64,000 nucleotides of DNA. It comes from CBDAQA01 sp965247815. GTDB taxonomy: Bacteria; Planctomycetota; Phycisphaerae; Tepidisphaerales; Tepidisphaeraceae. Both the position numbers and the translations under genes were made by a program. Location of the stretch: the NCBI GenBank assembly GCA_965247815.1, contig CBDFHW010000015.1, positions 372,001-436,000 on the forward strand, written 5' to 3'. Below, one piece after another: positions 54,588 to 63,899 of the stretch. How positions within the stretch are numbered: the stretch's first letter is position 1; each line of letters starts with the position of its first letter. The notes below the pieces were generated by a model. That model worked only from the letters and a program-made list of their open reading frames with translations. It made no database searches and was not told the DNA's origin.

Positions 54588-56035
54588 CGCTGCAGCGACG
54601 AAGCCCAGCGGGCGACCGCGTCGCGGCTGACACCGGTCAGCGTATCAACTTCACCTTCGGCGACCGCGAGTTGCACGGCGAAATTCCCGATCGTCGAGCT
54701 TTCGACTGCGCCGCAGAGGACGCCGACGCCCGTCGCCTTTTCGGTCAATTGGTTAAGCAACTTGTTCTGGCTGCCGCCTCCGACGACGTACAGCCGGCGG
54801 ATCGACTTTCCACTGACGCGGGTGATGTCTCGGAGCGTCTGGGCGTATTTATCGGCGAGACTTTCAAAGATAAGTCGCGCGATAACGGGCGCCGACGACG
54901 GGCCAGTCGCAAGAGCGTTCAGGCCGGATCGCAGCCGTTGTGCGTTGATCCGAGCGGGAACGTCTCCGGGCAACAGGAGGTCAGGGTCTGCGACGTCGAT
55001 CAAACCGGGCGGCGCGACGGCCGTCTCCGCGGCTTCAACAAGCTGCGGCACCGTCCACGTTGCACCCTGCCCGGCCCAGGTTTCCATGGATTGTCGGAGC
55101 AGCCACATCCCGTTGACGAGCTTGTGAAACATGAAGCGGTTACCGACCGCGCCGAGATTTGTGAAGTTAGCCGCCCGCGCTTCGGGTGTGAGGCAGGGTC
55201 TATCGAGCAATGTCCCGACGAGCGACCACGTCCCCGAACTGATGTATCCCCAGTCGTCACCGTCGGCCGGGATGCCCGCGATGGCGGCGGCCGTATCGTG
55301 CGTCACGCCGGCGATCAGAATGGTGTCGCGGAATGCCGGGAGCCGGGCCAGCTCGCCGGTCACACGACCCACCGTCGTGCCCGGAGGTACTAGCCGCGGA
55401 AACGCATTTCGTGAAAGTCCCACCGCGTCGACCACCGGCCAGCTCCAGTTTCCCGACGTCGGGTCTACCAAGCCGGTATGCGTTGCGTTGGTCCACTCGG
55501 CGACGCGTTCACCCCCGAGCCAGAGCAGGATGTATTCAGGGAGCATGACCCAGGGGGCGTCCGCGACAGTGGCCGGGTCCGCGGACAGTTGATACACGGT
55601 GTTGATCCGCAGCTGCTCGACCCCGGTCAGTGCGTACTGGCGTTCGCGATCGATCCCCGCATTCTCGAGCTGTCGGCGTACGGTCGGCTCGGCAGATATC
55701 GTACGTGGGTCGCGGTAGCAGAAAGCCTCGTCGACGGCTTGGTTCGCGCCGTTCAGGCGGGCATAATCGACGCTCCATCCGTCGACCGCGATCGAGCCGA
55801 TCCCTTCCCGGGCGACCTCGGCGCACTTCAACAACCCGGCATTTAAGTTTTCACAGATGCTCTGCAGGTTCCAGCGGAGCGATCCGTTTCTGTCGATCGC
55901 CCCGTTCGCAAACCGATGGACGATTTCGATGGACGGTTTCGTTCCGCTCCAACGAAGCAGCGAGACGCGGCAGCTCTCGGCCCCGAGATCAATTGCCACT
56001 CGCGCGAAGTAGTCCCCGGGCACGCCATTTTGCAT
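54584..56035 (-). CDS. rhaB: FGGY-family carbohydrate kinase, rhamnulokinase-like
   Basis: The 483-residue protein has the FGGY/actin fold with an N-terminal phosphate loop (VAIDLGAESCRVSLL), ISSGTWSLVGTLLDRP in the centre and VVGGGSQNKLLNQLTEKATG at the C-terminus. The combination DLGAESCR and GVEQLRINTVYQLSADP is that of RhaB (L-rhamnulose kinase). It would phosphorylate L-rhamnulose before aldol cleavage. No rhaA or rhaD is in the window, so the substrate is inferred from family only. A 200 bp gap separates it from TadE. Confidence 0.85.
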   Translation of the reverse strand: MQNGVPGDYFARVAIDLGAESCRVSLLRWSGTKPSIEIVHRFANGAIDRNGSLRWNLQSICENLNAGLLKCAEVAREGIGSIAVDGWSVDYARLNGANQAVDEAFCYRDPRTISAEPTVRRQLENAGIDRERQYALTGVEQLRINTVYQLSADPATVADAPWVMLPEYILLWLGGERVAEWTNATHTGLVDPTSGNWSWPVVDAVGLSRNAFPRLVPPGTTVGRVTGELARLPAFRDTILIAGVTHDTAAAIAGIPADGDDWGYISSGTWSLVGTLLDRPCLTPEARAANFTNLGAVGNRFMFHKLVNGMWLLRQSMETWAGQGATWTVPQLVEAAETAVAPPGLIDVADPDLLLPGDVPARINAQRLRSGLNALATGPSSAPVIARLIFESLADKYAQTLRDITRVSGKSIRRLYVVGGGSQNKLLNQLTEKATGVGVLCGAVESSTIGNFAVQLAVAEGEVDTLTGVSRDAVARWASSLQR

Positions 56036-56192
56036 CGCTGATCCTCAGTTCCAGACCGAGCGACGAGGTAATTCGCCGCGCATACGTGACAACAATATTT
56101 GAAATTCACGAGATTTGAAAAGCCTGATCGGGTTGAAGAAAGCGAGTTTGCCGGACCGAGGCCGGGACGACAGTTCGGCCAACGCAAAAAAA

Positions 56193-56222
56193 GCCCGGGC
56201 GTCTCGTAAAAGACGCCCGGGC
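56193..56222 (-). terminator. Rho-independent terminator after the TadE gene
   Basis: On the reverse strand a perfect 12-bp stem, GCCCGGGCGTCT / AGACGCCCGGGC around a TTTACG loop, is followed by TTTTTTTGCG. It lies 29 bp after the TadE stop (56251) in the same orientation. Confidence 0.9.
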
Positions 56223-56250
56223 ATTGATCGATCTCGGCAGAGCCTAGCGT

Positions 56251-56775
56251 TTACTCTTTGACCATCGTGCAGAAGCTCGTCACCTGTTTTCCGTTTTTGA
56301 TTCCCTGCCCTGTCATTTTGTACAGGGGGCGGTAGACGATCGGGATCTGGTCGTAAGTGGTTCCGATCGTGACCATGAGCGCGTGACCGGCAGACACGGC
56401 TGATACGTCGGAAACGAGATACGGCGCGCCCGTCACGTCCATAATCGTCATCCAGCTCGAGTTGAACGTGACATTCGCATAGCCGAGGGTGCGAGTCGCG
56501 GTCGCGGCCGGGTCGCCCTGCAGGGCCGACGGCGTGATGGCCACTCGGGCGGCGTCGTATGCCGCCTTCTCGAACGCGTTTTTGATATAGAAATACTGTC
56601 CGAATTCGGCCATCCCCATACCGAAAAAAAGCAGCAAAGGAACCAGCATCACCGTCTCGATGCTCGCGAAGGCGTTGGATCTGTACCGGCGGACCAAACG
56701 ATGGGGACGCCGTAGTGAAAAATTGGCTCGCGAAGGACCACCGGAAAAAACGTGATCGCATTGAATGCACTGCAT
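56251..56775 (-). CDS. TadE-like pilus-assembly protein
   Basis: The 174-residue protein has an N-terminal basic tail and a hydrophobic segment at about residues 36-58 (FASIETVMLVPLLLFFGMGM), followed by AEFGQYFYIKNAFEKAAYDAAR. This is the TadE signature (E-x-x-x-V-x-P...EFG...A-R) of pseudopilin-like subunits in tight-adherence pilus systems. The C-terminal part is soluble. No tadA/B/C/G or cpaABC genes are in the window, so it is isolated here. A strong terminator follows. Confidence 0.82.
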   Translation of the reverse strand: MQCIQCDHVFSGGPSRANFSLRRPHRLVRRYRSNAFASIETVMLVPLLLFFGMGMAEFGQYFYIKNAFEKAAYDAARVAITPSALQGDPAATATRTLGYANVTFNSSWMTIMDVTGAPYLVSDVSAVSAGHALMVTIGTTYDQIPIVYRPLYKMTGQGIKNGKQVTSFCTMVKE

Positions 56776-56990
56776 ACGGGGCTATTCGGCTCGATCGAGG
56801 CGGGACTTTCGCAGCGGCACGCCGTTCCCGCCTCACCTCCGATAAAGGTCAGCGATTGAGGCTGTAAGAGCTCACGGCAACGCTGTCGCGTTCTTATGGA
56901 GGTGTGTTCGACGCGAAATTCCTGAGTTGTCAGCCGAGACATGCCTCACGTTGAATGTCGAGACAAGCAGTCGCCCAAGGAGGCCTGACA
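56776..56990. promoter_or_regulatory. Divergent intergenic region with a strong ribosome-binding site
   Basis: The gap between TadE and the decayed pao operon contains AAGGAGG at 56977-56983, 7 bp before the ATG at 56991. A well-kept start signal remains although the gene behind it is no longer intact. No clear -35/-10 pair is called. Confidence 0.5.
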
Positions 56991-57083
56991 ATGAAAACTG
57001 AAACGGATTTGAACAAGAACATGCCCGGCGAGCCGACGCGTCGAGACCTGCTAGCCGGTGCGGCGGCGGTGGGACGACACTGA
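56991..57083 (+). pseudogene. Remnant of the 2Fe-2S subunit of a paoABC-type aldehyde oxidoreductase
   Basis: Only the first 30 codons remain: a start and the twin-arginine export region (GEPTRRDLLAGAAAVG), typical of the PaoA/YagT 2Fe-2S subunit that is exported with its partners. Then the sequence jumps directly into the FAD subunit, in another frame, within GCGGTGGGACGACACTG. The missing part would include all four 2Fe-2S motifs. The junction is a large deletion or an assembly error; a stop follows at 57081-57083. Confidence 0.7.
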
Positions 57084-57967
57084 TCGACTTGATGAAGCTC
57101 GATGTCGAGCAGCCTTCCCGGTTGATCGATATTAACGGCCTGCCGTTGGACAAGGTCGAAGCGACGCCCGCGGGCGGCGTTCGCATCGGCGCGATGGTCC
57201 GCAACACCGAATTCGCCTACCACCCACTGATCCTGAAAAATTACCCGGCACTGTCCCAGGCGATCTTGTCCGGCGCGAGCCCGCAGTTGCGCAACATGGC
57301 GACCACCGGGGGCAACCTGCTGCAGCGGACCCGTTGCACTTATTTCCGGGACCCGTCGTATGCGTGCAACAAGCGCGAGCCGGGCTCCGGGTGTGCGGCG
57401 CTGCACGGGTACAACCGCATGCGTGCGATCCTCGGCACCAGCGAACAATGCATCGCGACCCACCCGTCGGACATGTGTGTCGCGATGGCAGCGCTGGATG
57501 CCACCATTCACGTGACCGGGTCTGCGGGCGAACGCGCCGTTCCGTTCGGCGATTTTTATGTGCCGTACGGACAGGACCCGGCCAAGGAAACGACTTTGAA
57601 CCCTGGTGAACTGATTACATCAGTCGAGTTGCCGGCAGTCCCCTTTTTCGGCCGATCGCTCTACCTGGAGGTCCGCGACCGGGCCGAATATGAGTTCGCG
57701 ATCAGCTCGGCCGCCGTAGCAGTAGAGGTGCAAGACGGAATTCTTCGCCAGGCGCGGGTCGCGCTGGGGGGCGTCGGCACCAAACCTTGGCGCGCGTTCG
57801 CTGTTGAGAAAGCGCTGACCGGCCAAAAAGCAACGGCTGAGGTATTTCTGGCTGCTGCGGAGGCAGAGTTTAAACCTGCCGTCCCTCGCGAGTTCAATGC
57901 GTTCAAAATTGAACTGAGCAAGCGAACCGTCGTGCGCGCTTTAGAGATGGCTGTCGCCTTAACCTGA
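57069..57967 (+). pseudogene. FAD subunit of a paoABC-type aldehyde oxidoreductase, N-terminus lost
   Basis: The open frame from about 57069 reads GTTLIDLMKLDVEQPSRLID, which is the PaoB/YagS sequence from roughly residue 50 onward. The first 50 or so residues, including a start, are lost at the junction with the 2Fe-2S subunit. The remainder is complete: IGAMVRNTEFA, then GNLLQRTRC (FAD loop), cysteines in RDPSYACNKREPGSGC for the extra 4Fe-4S cluster, and SSAAVAVEV...RVALGGVGTKPWRA to the end. Internal ATGs (57092) could start a truncated protein. The enzyme passes electrons from the Mo subunit to the acceptor. Confidence 0.72.
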
Positions 57968-58000
57968 ATAAGACTGCTGAATTTATTTGAGACCCCACTC

Positions 58001-59200
58001 ATGGCAACAACACCAACCACGAAACCGACAGACGTCATCGGAAAACCGCTGGACCGCGTCGATGGCCGGTTGAAGGTAACCGGCGCAGCAACGTACGCGG
58101 CAGAGCACCCGACCCCGAACCTCGCCCACGCGGTCGCGGTCACGAGCACGAGAATAAGCCCTGGTCGAGCAAAGCACTCCGCGAGTGTTACCAGCTGGGA
58201 GCTGAGAAGTTCGGCTGGTCGAAGCGGAACATGACGCCGCGATCGTCCCGGGACGGCAGGATTTTGGTCGGCTGGGGTATGGCTTCGGCGACCTATCCGA
58301 CCAACCAGGCCCCGTCGTCGGCGTCGGTACGGTTGTTCCCGGACGGTCGAGCCGTGGTCACCGCTGCCACGCACGATCTGGGCACGGGGCAGTACACGAT
58401 CATGACCCAGGTGGCGGCGCAGACGCTGGGTATTGCGGTCGAAAAAGTGAAGTTCGAACTCGGCGACACCCTGCTCCCAAAAGCACCCGTTGCCGGCGGT
58501 TCGCAGAGCGCGGCGAGTGTTGGTAACGCAGTAGCATCCGCTTCGAAAAACGCGGTCGCGAAGCTCGCCCGGTTGGCGACTCAGGATTCGAAGAGCCCGC
58601 TGGCAGGAAAACAACCGGGCGACCTCGAGATCAACGGCGACCGACTTGTGTCGAAGACCGACGGGTCCGTAGGAGAATCGATCGCGGATATTTTTCGTCG
58701 GAACGGCGGTCGGCCCATCGAAGCGTCCGGTGACGCAAAGCCGAGCGAGGATTCCGAAAAATATGCCAAGCACGCCTGGGGGGGCGCAGTTCGCCGAGGT
58801 ACGTGTCGACGAACGGCTCGGCGAAATTCGCGTGAGCCGATTCGTAGGTGCATTTGCCGGCGGCAAAATTCTCAATGCTAAGACTGCCCGGAGCCAGATG
58901 ATCGGCGGGATCGTCATGGGAATCGGCATGGCGCTTCACGAGCAGACGTCGTACGACGCCCCGAGTGGGCGGATCGTGAACGACAATCTGGCGGATTATC
59001 TGGTGCCGATCAATGCAGACATCCCGGCGATCGAAGCGTACTTCGTCGAGGAAGTGGATTCACACGTGAACGAACTCGGTGTGAAAGGGCTCGGCGAACT
59101 CGGCGTCACCGGCGCGGCGGCGGCGGTCGCAAATGCCGTGTTCCATGCGACCGGAAAAAGAGTCCGCGACCTGCCCATCACATTGGATACAATGCTGTAG
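58001..59200 (+). pseudogene. Molybdopterin subunit of a paoABC-type aldehyde oxidoreductase, internal deletion and frameshift
   Basis: The start is MATTPTTKPTDVIGKPLDRV...AHAVAVTST. The frame then jumps at CACGAGCACGAG (58141-58152) to a distant part of the family, ENKPWSSKALRECYQLGAEK, in a different frame; hundreds of residues, including much of the Mo-cofactor region, are missing. A second break is an extra G in the run at 58778-58784: six Gs give AWGAQFAEVRVDE, seven give a wrong frame. The end (VNELGVKGLGELGVTGAAAAV...) is intact. The enzyme cannot be active in this form. Confidence 0.78.
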
Positions 59201-59284
59201 CACGCTTGCGGGCCAATAGACGCGGGCGGTACTGTTGCGCGTTCGCAGGCGTTCGCACGTCAAAGTCTCTGGCTTGCAGTGAGA

Positions 59285-60328
59285 ATGAAAGAACTATCTG
59301 ACATCTTGAGCGCCGTCGAACAGTTCGGTCCCGATGTCGCAGCCGCGTTGGCGACCGTGGTACGGGTCGAGGGTTCCTCGTACCGGCGTCCCGGTGCACG
59401 AATGTTGATCTCGGCCGACGGAAGAATCGTCGGAGGGGTGAGCGGCGGGTGCCTGGAAAGAGACGTGGTACAGCGGGCCGGCGCAGTCATGGCCAGCGGG
59501 AAGGCGATCGTTGTCCGTTACGACACGACGCCTGATTTTGACACCGGCGCGGGATACAGCCTTGGCTGCGGGGGCACGATCGACGTGCTGGTGGAACCGC
59601 TCGGCAACGACGCGGGTTTGAAACTGCTGTCGATGCTGAAGGCGTTCTCGACCCAATCGTCAGGCGCGATTTCGACCGTGGTCGCGCCCCGGAATCATCC
59701 AAAACTCGGGTCGCATCGCGAATGCGATCCTGACGCAATTACGCCCGGTAACACCGCGATTCGGTCTGAGCGTACGCCCGACGGAACCGTCGAACTCTTT
59801 GTCGAGCACATACGTCCGCCGCTGCATCTGTTGATCTTCGGGGCCGGCAATGACGCGGTTCCGCTCGCGGGGTTGGGCAAGTCCATGGGTTGGCGGGTTA
59901 CGGTCGTCGACGTTCGCTCGACGATGCTCAATCTGAATCAACAGTGGTCCGTCGACGCGTTTGTCCGCTGCGGAATCGATGAAGTGCCCGGCAAAGTATC
60001 GATCGGCGACTTCACCGCGGCAGTGGTCATGACTCACAATTTTGGGCACGACCGCCAGTTGATGGACTGGCTCGCGAGCGAGTCGCTCGCATTTCTGGGT
60101 TTGCTCGGTGCCAAGCATCGAACGAACGAGTTACTGTCTCGGCTTCGAACCCCCCCGCCGCTGCTACATGCTCCGGTCGGGCTCGACATTGGCGCTGCAA
60201 ATCCTGAAGAAGTCGCGTTGTCGATCGTGGCTGAAATCACCGCTGTCATTCGGGGCCGGTCGCCCCGAACCCCTGGTCATGGCCGGCAATCTGCGAGGGA
60301 AACCGAATGCTCCGTTGCGGGATCGTGA
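59285..60328 (+). CDS. XdhC/CoxI-family molybdenum-cofactor sulfuration protein
   Basis: The 347-residue protein starts MKELSDILSAVEQFG, with the XdhC-N motif ATVVRVEGSSYRRPGARMLI, GGVSGGCLERDV, GAGYSLGCGGTIDVLVE, and the C-terminal Rossmann part HLLIFGAGNDAVPLAGLGKS. XdhC/PaoD binds and sulfurates the Mo cofactor for enzymes of the xanthine/aldehyde oxidase family. Its usual client, the operon just upstream, is decayed, but this gene is open. It overlaps the next gene by 22 bp. The frame has no visible damage. Confidence 0.88.
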   Translation: MKELSDILSAVEQFGPDVAAALATVVRVEGSSYRRPGARMLISADGRIVGGVSGGCLERDVVQRAGAVMASGKAIVVRYDTTPDFDTGAGYSLGCGGTIDVLVEPLGNDAGLKLLSMLKAFSTQSSGAISTVVAPRNHPKLGSHRECDPDAITPGNTAIRSERTPDGTVELFVEHIRPPLHLLIFGAGNDAVPLAGLGKSMGWRVTVVDVRSTMLNLNQQWSVDAFVRCGIDEVPGKVSIGDFTAAVVMTHNFGHDRQLMDWLASESLAFLGLLGAKHRTNELLSRLRTPPPLLHAPVGLDIGAANPEEVALSIVAEITAVIRGRSPRTPGHGRQSARETECSVAGS

Positions 60329-60948
60329 TCCTTGCCGCGGGCGGGTCGACCCGGCTCGGCTTTGCAAAACAGCTCGTGGAGTTGAACGGTACCAGCCTGC
60401 TGAGCCGAATCACCGGCGAAGCCGTCGCGTCGGTCTGTAATCCCGTCGTCGTCGTGCTCGGGTCTCGTGCCGAACAAATCCGGCCTGCAATTGACGGCAT
60501 GCCGGTCGTCGTGATCGTCAACGAACACTGGGAAACCGGGATGGGTTCCTCAATCCGCTGCGGCGTTGCAGCGCTTCTGAACAAAGAGCCCGATCTGGAC
60601 GCCATTTTGCTGGCGTTGTGCGACCAACCGAAAATCACCGCAGCCGTTTTAGATCTTCTCGTGTCGACGCAATCCGCGTCCGCAAAGTCAGTAACCGCAG
60701 CAGAGTATGCCGGGACACTTGGCACGCCGGCCGTTTTTTCCGAGGCGATTTTTCCAGAGTTACTCGCACTGCCCGATGCCGCGGGCGGCAGGTCGATCAT
60801 CAACCGTCACCAGCCCGAGATCACCCGGTTGCCCGTGCCGGAAGCAGAATTTGATCTGGATACGGCCGAAGACCTTAAGAGAATGAAAGATCACTCGTCC
60901 GACCGCTCAAACGGATCCGGTCCCGCCGAGCCGTCGAAACCGTCCTAA
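60307..60948 (+). CDS. MocA-like molybdenum cofactor cytidylyltransferase
   Basis: The 213-residue protein has the nucleotidyltransferase start VILAAGGSTRLGFAKQLVEL, then NEHWETGMGSSIRCGVAALL, LALCDQPKITAAVLDLL and YAGTLGTPAVFSEAIFPELL. This matches MocA, which adds CMP to the Mo cofactor for the xanthine-oxidase family. It overlaps XdhC by 22 bp, so both are translated together as the maturation pair. Its C-terminal end overlaps the convergent squalene-hopene cyclase by 42 bp. Confidence 0.88.
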   Translation: MLRCGIVILAAGGSTRLGFAKQLVELNGTSLLSRITGEAVASVCNPVVVVLGSRAEQIRPAIDGMPVVVIVNEHWETGMGSSIRCGVAALLNKEPDLDAILLALCDQPKITAAVLDLLVSTQSASAKSVTAAEYAGTLGTPAVFSEAIFPELLALPDAAGGRSIINRHQPEITRLPVPEAEFDLDTAEDLKRMKDHSSDRSNGSGPAEPSKPS

Positions 60949-62868
60949 AGCCATTAGCGGGAAGTAGTGACGGTACAAGTGGTACTTCAAATAAAACACC
61001 TTCGGAAAGCCCGTGCCCGTAAATGGGGCTTCGTCCCACGCGCCGTCGTCGGCCTGATGATTCACGAGCCAATCGATCCCTCGTCGCACGGCCGGGTCGT
61101 TCGGTCCGACGGCGGCCATCAGGCCCATGATGCCCCATGCCGTCTGACTTGCCGTGCTTTCACCGGTCCCTTTAAGACTTGCGTCGTCGTAGCTGGCGCA
61201 GGTTTCACCCCAGCTGCCGTCGGGCTTTTGAACGCTGCGCAGCCAGCCGGCAGCGCGTTGAACGAATTCAGCCGACATGTCCTGACCGACGCTGTTGATC
61301 CCTGTCAGCACCTGCCAAGTGCCGTAAATAAAATTCACACCCCAACGCCCCCACCAGGCGCCGCTCGCGTCCTGCTGGTTGCGGATAAAGTCGACAGCCT
61401 TTTGAATGTCGGGTTCGGCAACCGTCAGGCCATTATGCCCGAGTGATTCCAGAACCCGACCGGCGATGTCCGGGCAACTCGGGTCCTGCATCGCGTTGTG
61501 GTCGGCGAATGGAATGAATTCCAAAATCGGACGGCTCTCGGTTTTATCGAATGCGGCCCACCCGCCGTCACTGTTCTGGAAAGCCAACAGCCAGGCTACG
61601 CCACGCCGCACGGCGTCATTTGCTTTGTTTCCACCAAGACGTTTCAACGACATCACCGCCATCGCCGAATCGTCGGTGTCGGGATAATGCGGGTTTGAGA
61701 ATTCAAAAAACCAGCCCGACGGTTCGACCTTGCGAACCTTTTTCTGCCAGTCCGAGGCAAACCGCACTTCCTTTTCCAGCAGCCAATCAGTACCCCGGCG
61801 AGCGGCAGCGTCGTCGGGCGAAAGCCCGGTTTCGGCCAGCCCGTGAAGCGCGATGCCGGTGTCCCAGACCGGGGATACACAGGGCTGAATGCGGATCGTG
61901 TCCCCTTCTTCGATGTAGAAATCTTTGAGGTCTTTGTGCGCTTTGACGACGACCGGGTCGGTATCGGAATACCCGAGCGCTTTGAAGACGATGAGCATGT
62001 AGACCATCGGCGGGAAGATCGCGCCGAGTCCCTCGGCGTTTTCCATCCGCTCCAGGATCCAAGCCGCGGCGGCGGTCATCGCCTTGTCGCGGAGCATCTG
62101 GAACGGTGACTCTTCATACCGCTTCAGCAACTGATCCAGTCGAAGAAAGAAATCCCGCCACGTCCGCGGGAAGCCCGGTGCCGGCGTGCCGAGCGAGTTG
62201 CCTACCGCGTGGTCGATGTACAACTCCCGGATGCCGAGGTGCTCGGGCAGTTGCCGGACCGGTTTCAACGTCGTCACGATTCCCAGTGGCAGGATCATCG
62301 TGCGGGTCCAGGCCGAAACATTGTATAAATTGAAATAAAACCACTTGGGCAGGAAGACGACTTCCGGCGGAATGCTGGGGCAGCTGTCGAAACTGATTTG
62401 CCCCAGGCAGGCGAAATAAAATCGGCTGAAGGTGTTTACCTTTTCAGCGCCACCGAGCTTGAGAATCAATTCGCGGGCAGCGGTCATGTGCGGTGCCGCC
62501 GGATCGTCGCCCGTCAGTTTCAAGGCGAAATACGCTTTGACGGTCCCTGAAATATCGGGCGGGCTGCCCGGGAAAAGGCCCCATCCGCCGTCTTCGTTCT
62601 GCAACCGCCTGAGGTAATTGGCGACCTTCGGCAGCTCGGCGTCGGCTTCCTGTCCGAGGATCCACTTCAGCAGCAGATATTCTGATTCGAGAATGCTGTC
62701 GCCTTGTAACTCGCCGACCCACCACCCGCCGGGGGACTGCTTGGCGATCAAAGCCGACCGACCACGGTCGATTGCCGCATCCAACCGTGTTCGGTCGGAG
62801 CCGTCGTGATAGTCGACTTGAATCGGAGGTGCTGGATGTGCTGTGGGCTCGGCGATGCTGGACGTCAC
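60907..62868 (-). CDS. shc: Squalene-hopene cyclase
   Basis: The 653-residue protein (GTG start) has the catalytic DTDD (about residues 393-396, in NPHYPDTDDSAMAVMSL) and several QW-type repeats (QNEDGGWGLFPGSP, QNSDGGWAAFDKTE, QQDASGAWWGRWGVNF, QKPDGSWGETCASYDD, NHQADDGAWDEAPFTG). It cyclises squalene to hopene, the first hopanoid, at the membrane. Length is normal. No squalene-synthesis genes (hpnCDE) are in the window. It is convergent with mocA. Confidence 0.95.
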   Translation of the reverse strand: MTSSIAEPTAHPAPPIQVDYHDGSDRTRLDAAIDRGRSALIAKQSPGGWWVGELQGDSILESEYLLLKWILGQEADAELPKVANYLRRLQNEDGGWGLFPGSPPDISGTVKAYFALKLTGDDPAAPHMTAARELILKLGGAEKVNTFSRFYFACLGQISFDSCPSIPPEVVFLPKWFYFNLYNVSAWTRTMILPLGIVTTLKPVRQLPEHLGIRELYIDHAVGNSLGTPAPGFPRTWRDFFLRLDQLLKRYEESPFQMLRDKAMTAAAAWILERMENAEGLGAIFPPMVYMLIVFKALGYSDTDPVVVKAHKDLKDFYIEEGDTIRIQPCVSPVWDTGIALHGLAETGLSPDDAAARRGTDWLLEKEVRFASDWQKKVRKVEPSGWFFEFSNPHYPDTDDSAMAVMSLKRLGGNKANDAVRRGVAWLLAFQNSDGGWAAFDKTESRPILEFIPFADHNAMQDPSCPDIAGRVLESLGHNGLTVAEPDIQKAVDFIRNQQDASGAWWGRWGVNFIYGTWQVLTGINSVGQDMSAEFVQRAAGWLRSVQKPDGSWGETCASYDDASLKGTGESTASQTAWGIMGLMAAVGPNDPAVRRGIDWLVNHQADDGAWDEAPFTGTGFPKVFYLKYHLYRHYFPLMALGRFRRLGGTGSV

Positions 62869-63010
62869 GGCGTTACTTCCTGTCTAATGATTCGAAAGAA
62901 TCGCGACGCGGGCGAACCTACCGGACGGCCAGAACCGACGCAATCGCTTCGTGAAGAGTTTACGGAAGACTGGCCGGAGAACCAGACGTGCCGCGTCAAT
63001 CGCTGTTGCA

Positions 63011-63823
63011 TCAATCGACTCGCAGATCCCAAACCTGCTCGATCATCCCGACCTTGGCCGCCAGCCGGTGAAATAGTCGGATCGCGTCCAGCTGACGCGG
63101 ACCGATGTCGTAATTCAGATAGGCGGTCATGTATTGGTGGGCGAGACCCGCCGGCCAACCCCGCGGGATCGCGTACCGCTGCACGATCTCGTCGACGTGT
63201 GCCAGACCCTGCTGCTTGGCGAGCACGAGGCGGTCTGGCAGGTCCCCCAGTTCGACGTCCGCGTGCGCGACCCAAGCCGCGAAGACGAACGGCAGACCGG
63301 TGATCTTTTTCCACTCTTCACCTAAATCGATCTGGTGCGGAAAACCGATCGGCTCTTCACAAACCACCTTGTCGCCGATCAACAGGCAGGCTTCGACATC
63401 GGCGGCTCGGCCTGGCCTGGCGTGGTCGAGATCGACAAAGTCGGGGCGAAGCCCGTAACCCTCTGACAAAATCACTCGCGCAAGCGCCACCGAAGAATGG
63501 CTGTGTATGTCACAGGCGAGGTTTCGAATTTTTTTTACGGGGACTTTGCTGAAGATGCGAACAGTCAACGTCTGCCCGTCGCACCCGATGCCGCCACTGG
63601 TGAGGATCCGAAGGCCCGCGAGTCGCTGAAAGTCGATAATCGGAAGCAACGCGACATCGAAACGCCGATCGCGTAAGCCGTCGATCAATTTTGCAGGCAC
63701 ATCGAGCGTCAGTGCGATGTCGTCTGCCTCGTCCAAACCATAGATCAAAGGCTTGGCGTTAAGAAAGCTGACGCTGCCGAGCTTCGTCGCGTTTTGAGTC
63801 GGGCGGGTCATCGTTGCCGTCAT
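63011..63823 (-). CDS. mqnA: Chorismate dehydratase (futalosine menaquinone pathway)
   Basis: The 270-residue protein from ATG 63823 has the MqnA substrate-binding features: LGSVSFLNAKPLIYGL at the N-terminus, SHSSVALARVIL, ACLLIGDKVV and WKKITGLPFVFAAWVAH. It dehydrates chorismate to 3-enolpyruvylbenzoate, the first step of the futalosine route to menaquinone. The rest of the pathway (mqnBCDE) is not in the window. A TTG at 63832 is another start. It is 142 bp upstream of the squalene-hopene cyclase on the same strand, in the order mqnA then shc. Confidence 0.92.
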   Translation of the reverse strand: MTATMTRPTQNATKLGSVSFLNAKPLIYGLDEADDIALTLDVPAKLIDGLRDRRFDVALLPIIDFQRLAGLRILTSGGIGCDGQTLTVRIFSKVPVKKIRNLACDIHSHSSVALARVILSEGYGLRPDFVDLDHARPGRAADVEACLLIGDKVVCEEPIGFPHQIDLGEEWKKITGLPFVFAAWVAHADVELGDLPDRLVLAKQQGLAHVDEIVQRYAIPRGWPAGLAHQYMTAYLNYDIGPRQLDAIRLFHRLAAKVGMIEQVWDLRVD

Positions 63824-63899
63824 GAAATACAATATGCGACGCGTCCGAGACAGCGGGGCGTTTCAAACATTTTAAAAGTGATTGAAAACTCGGCTTTCC

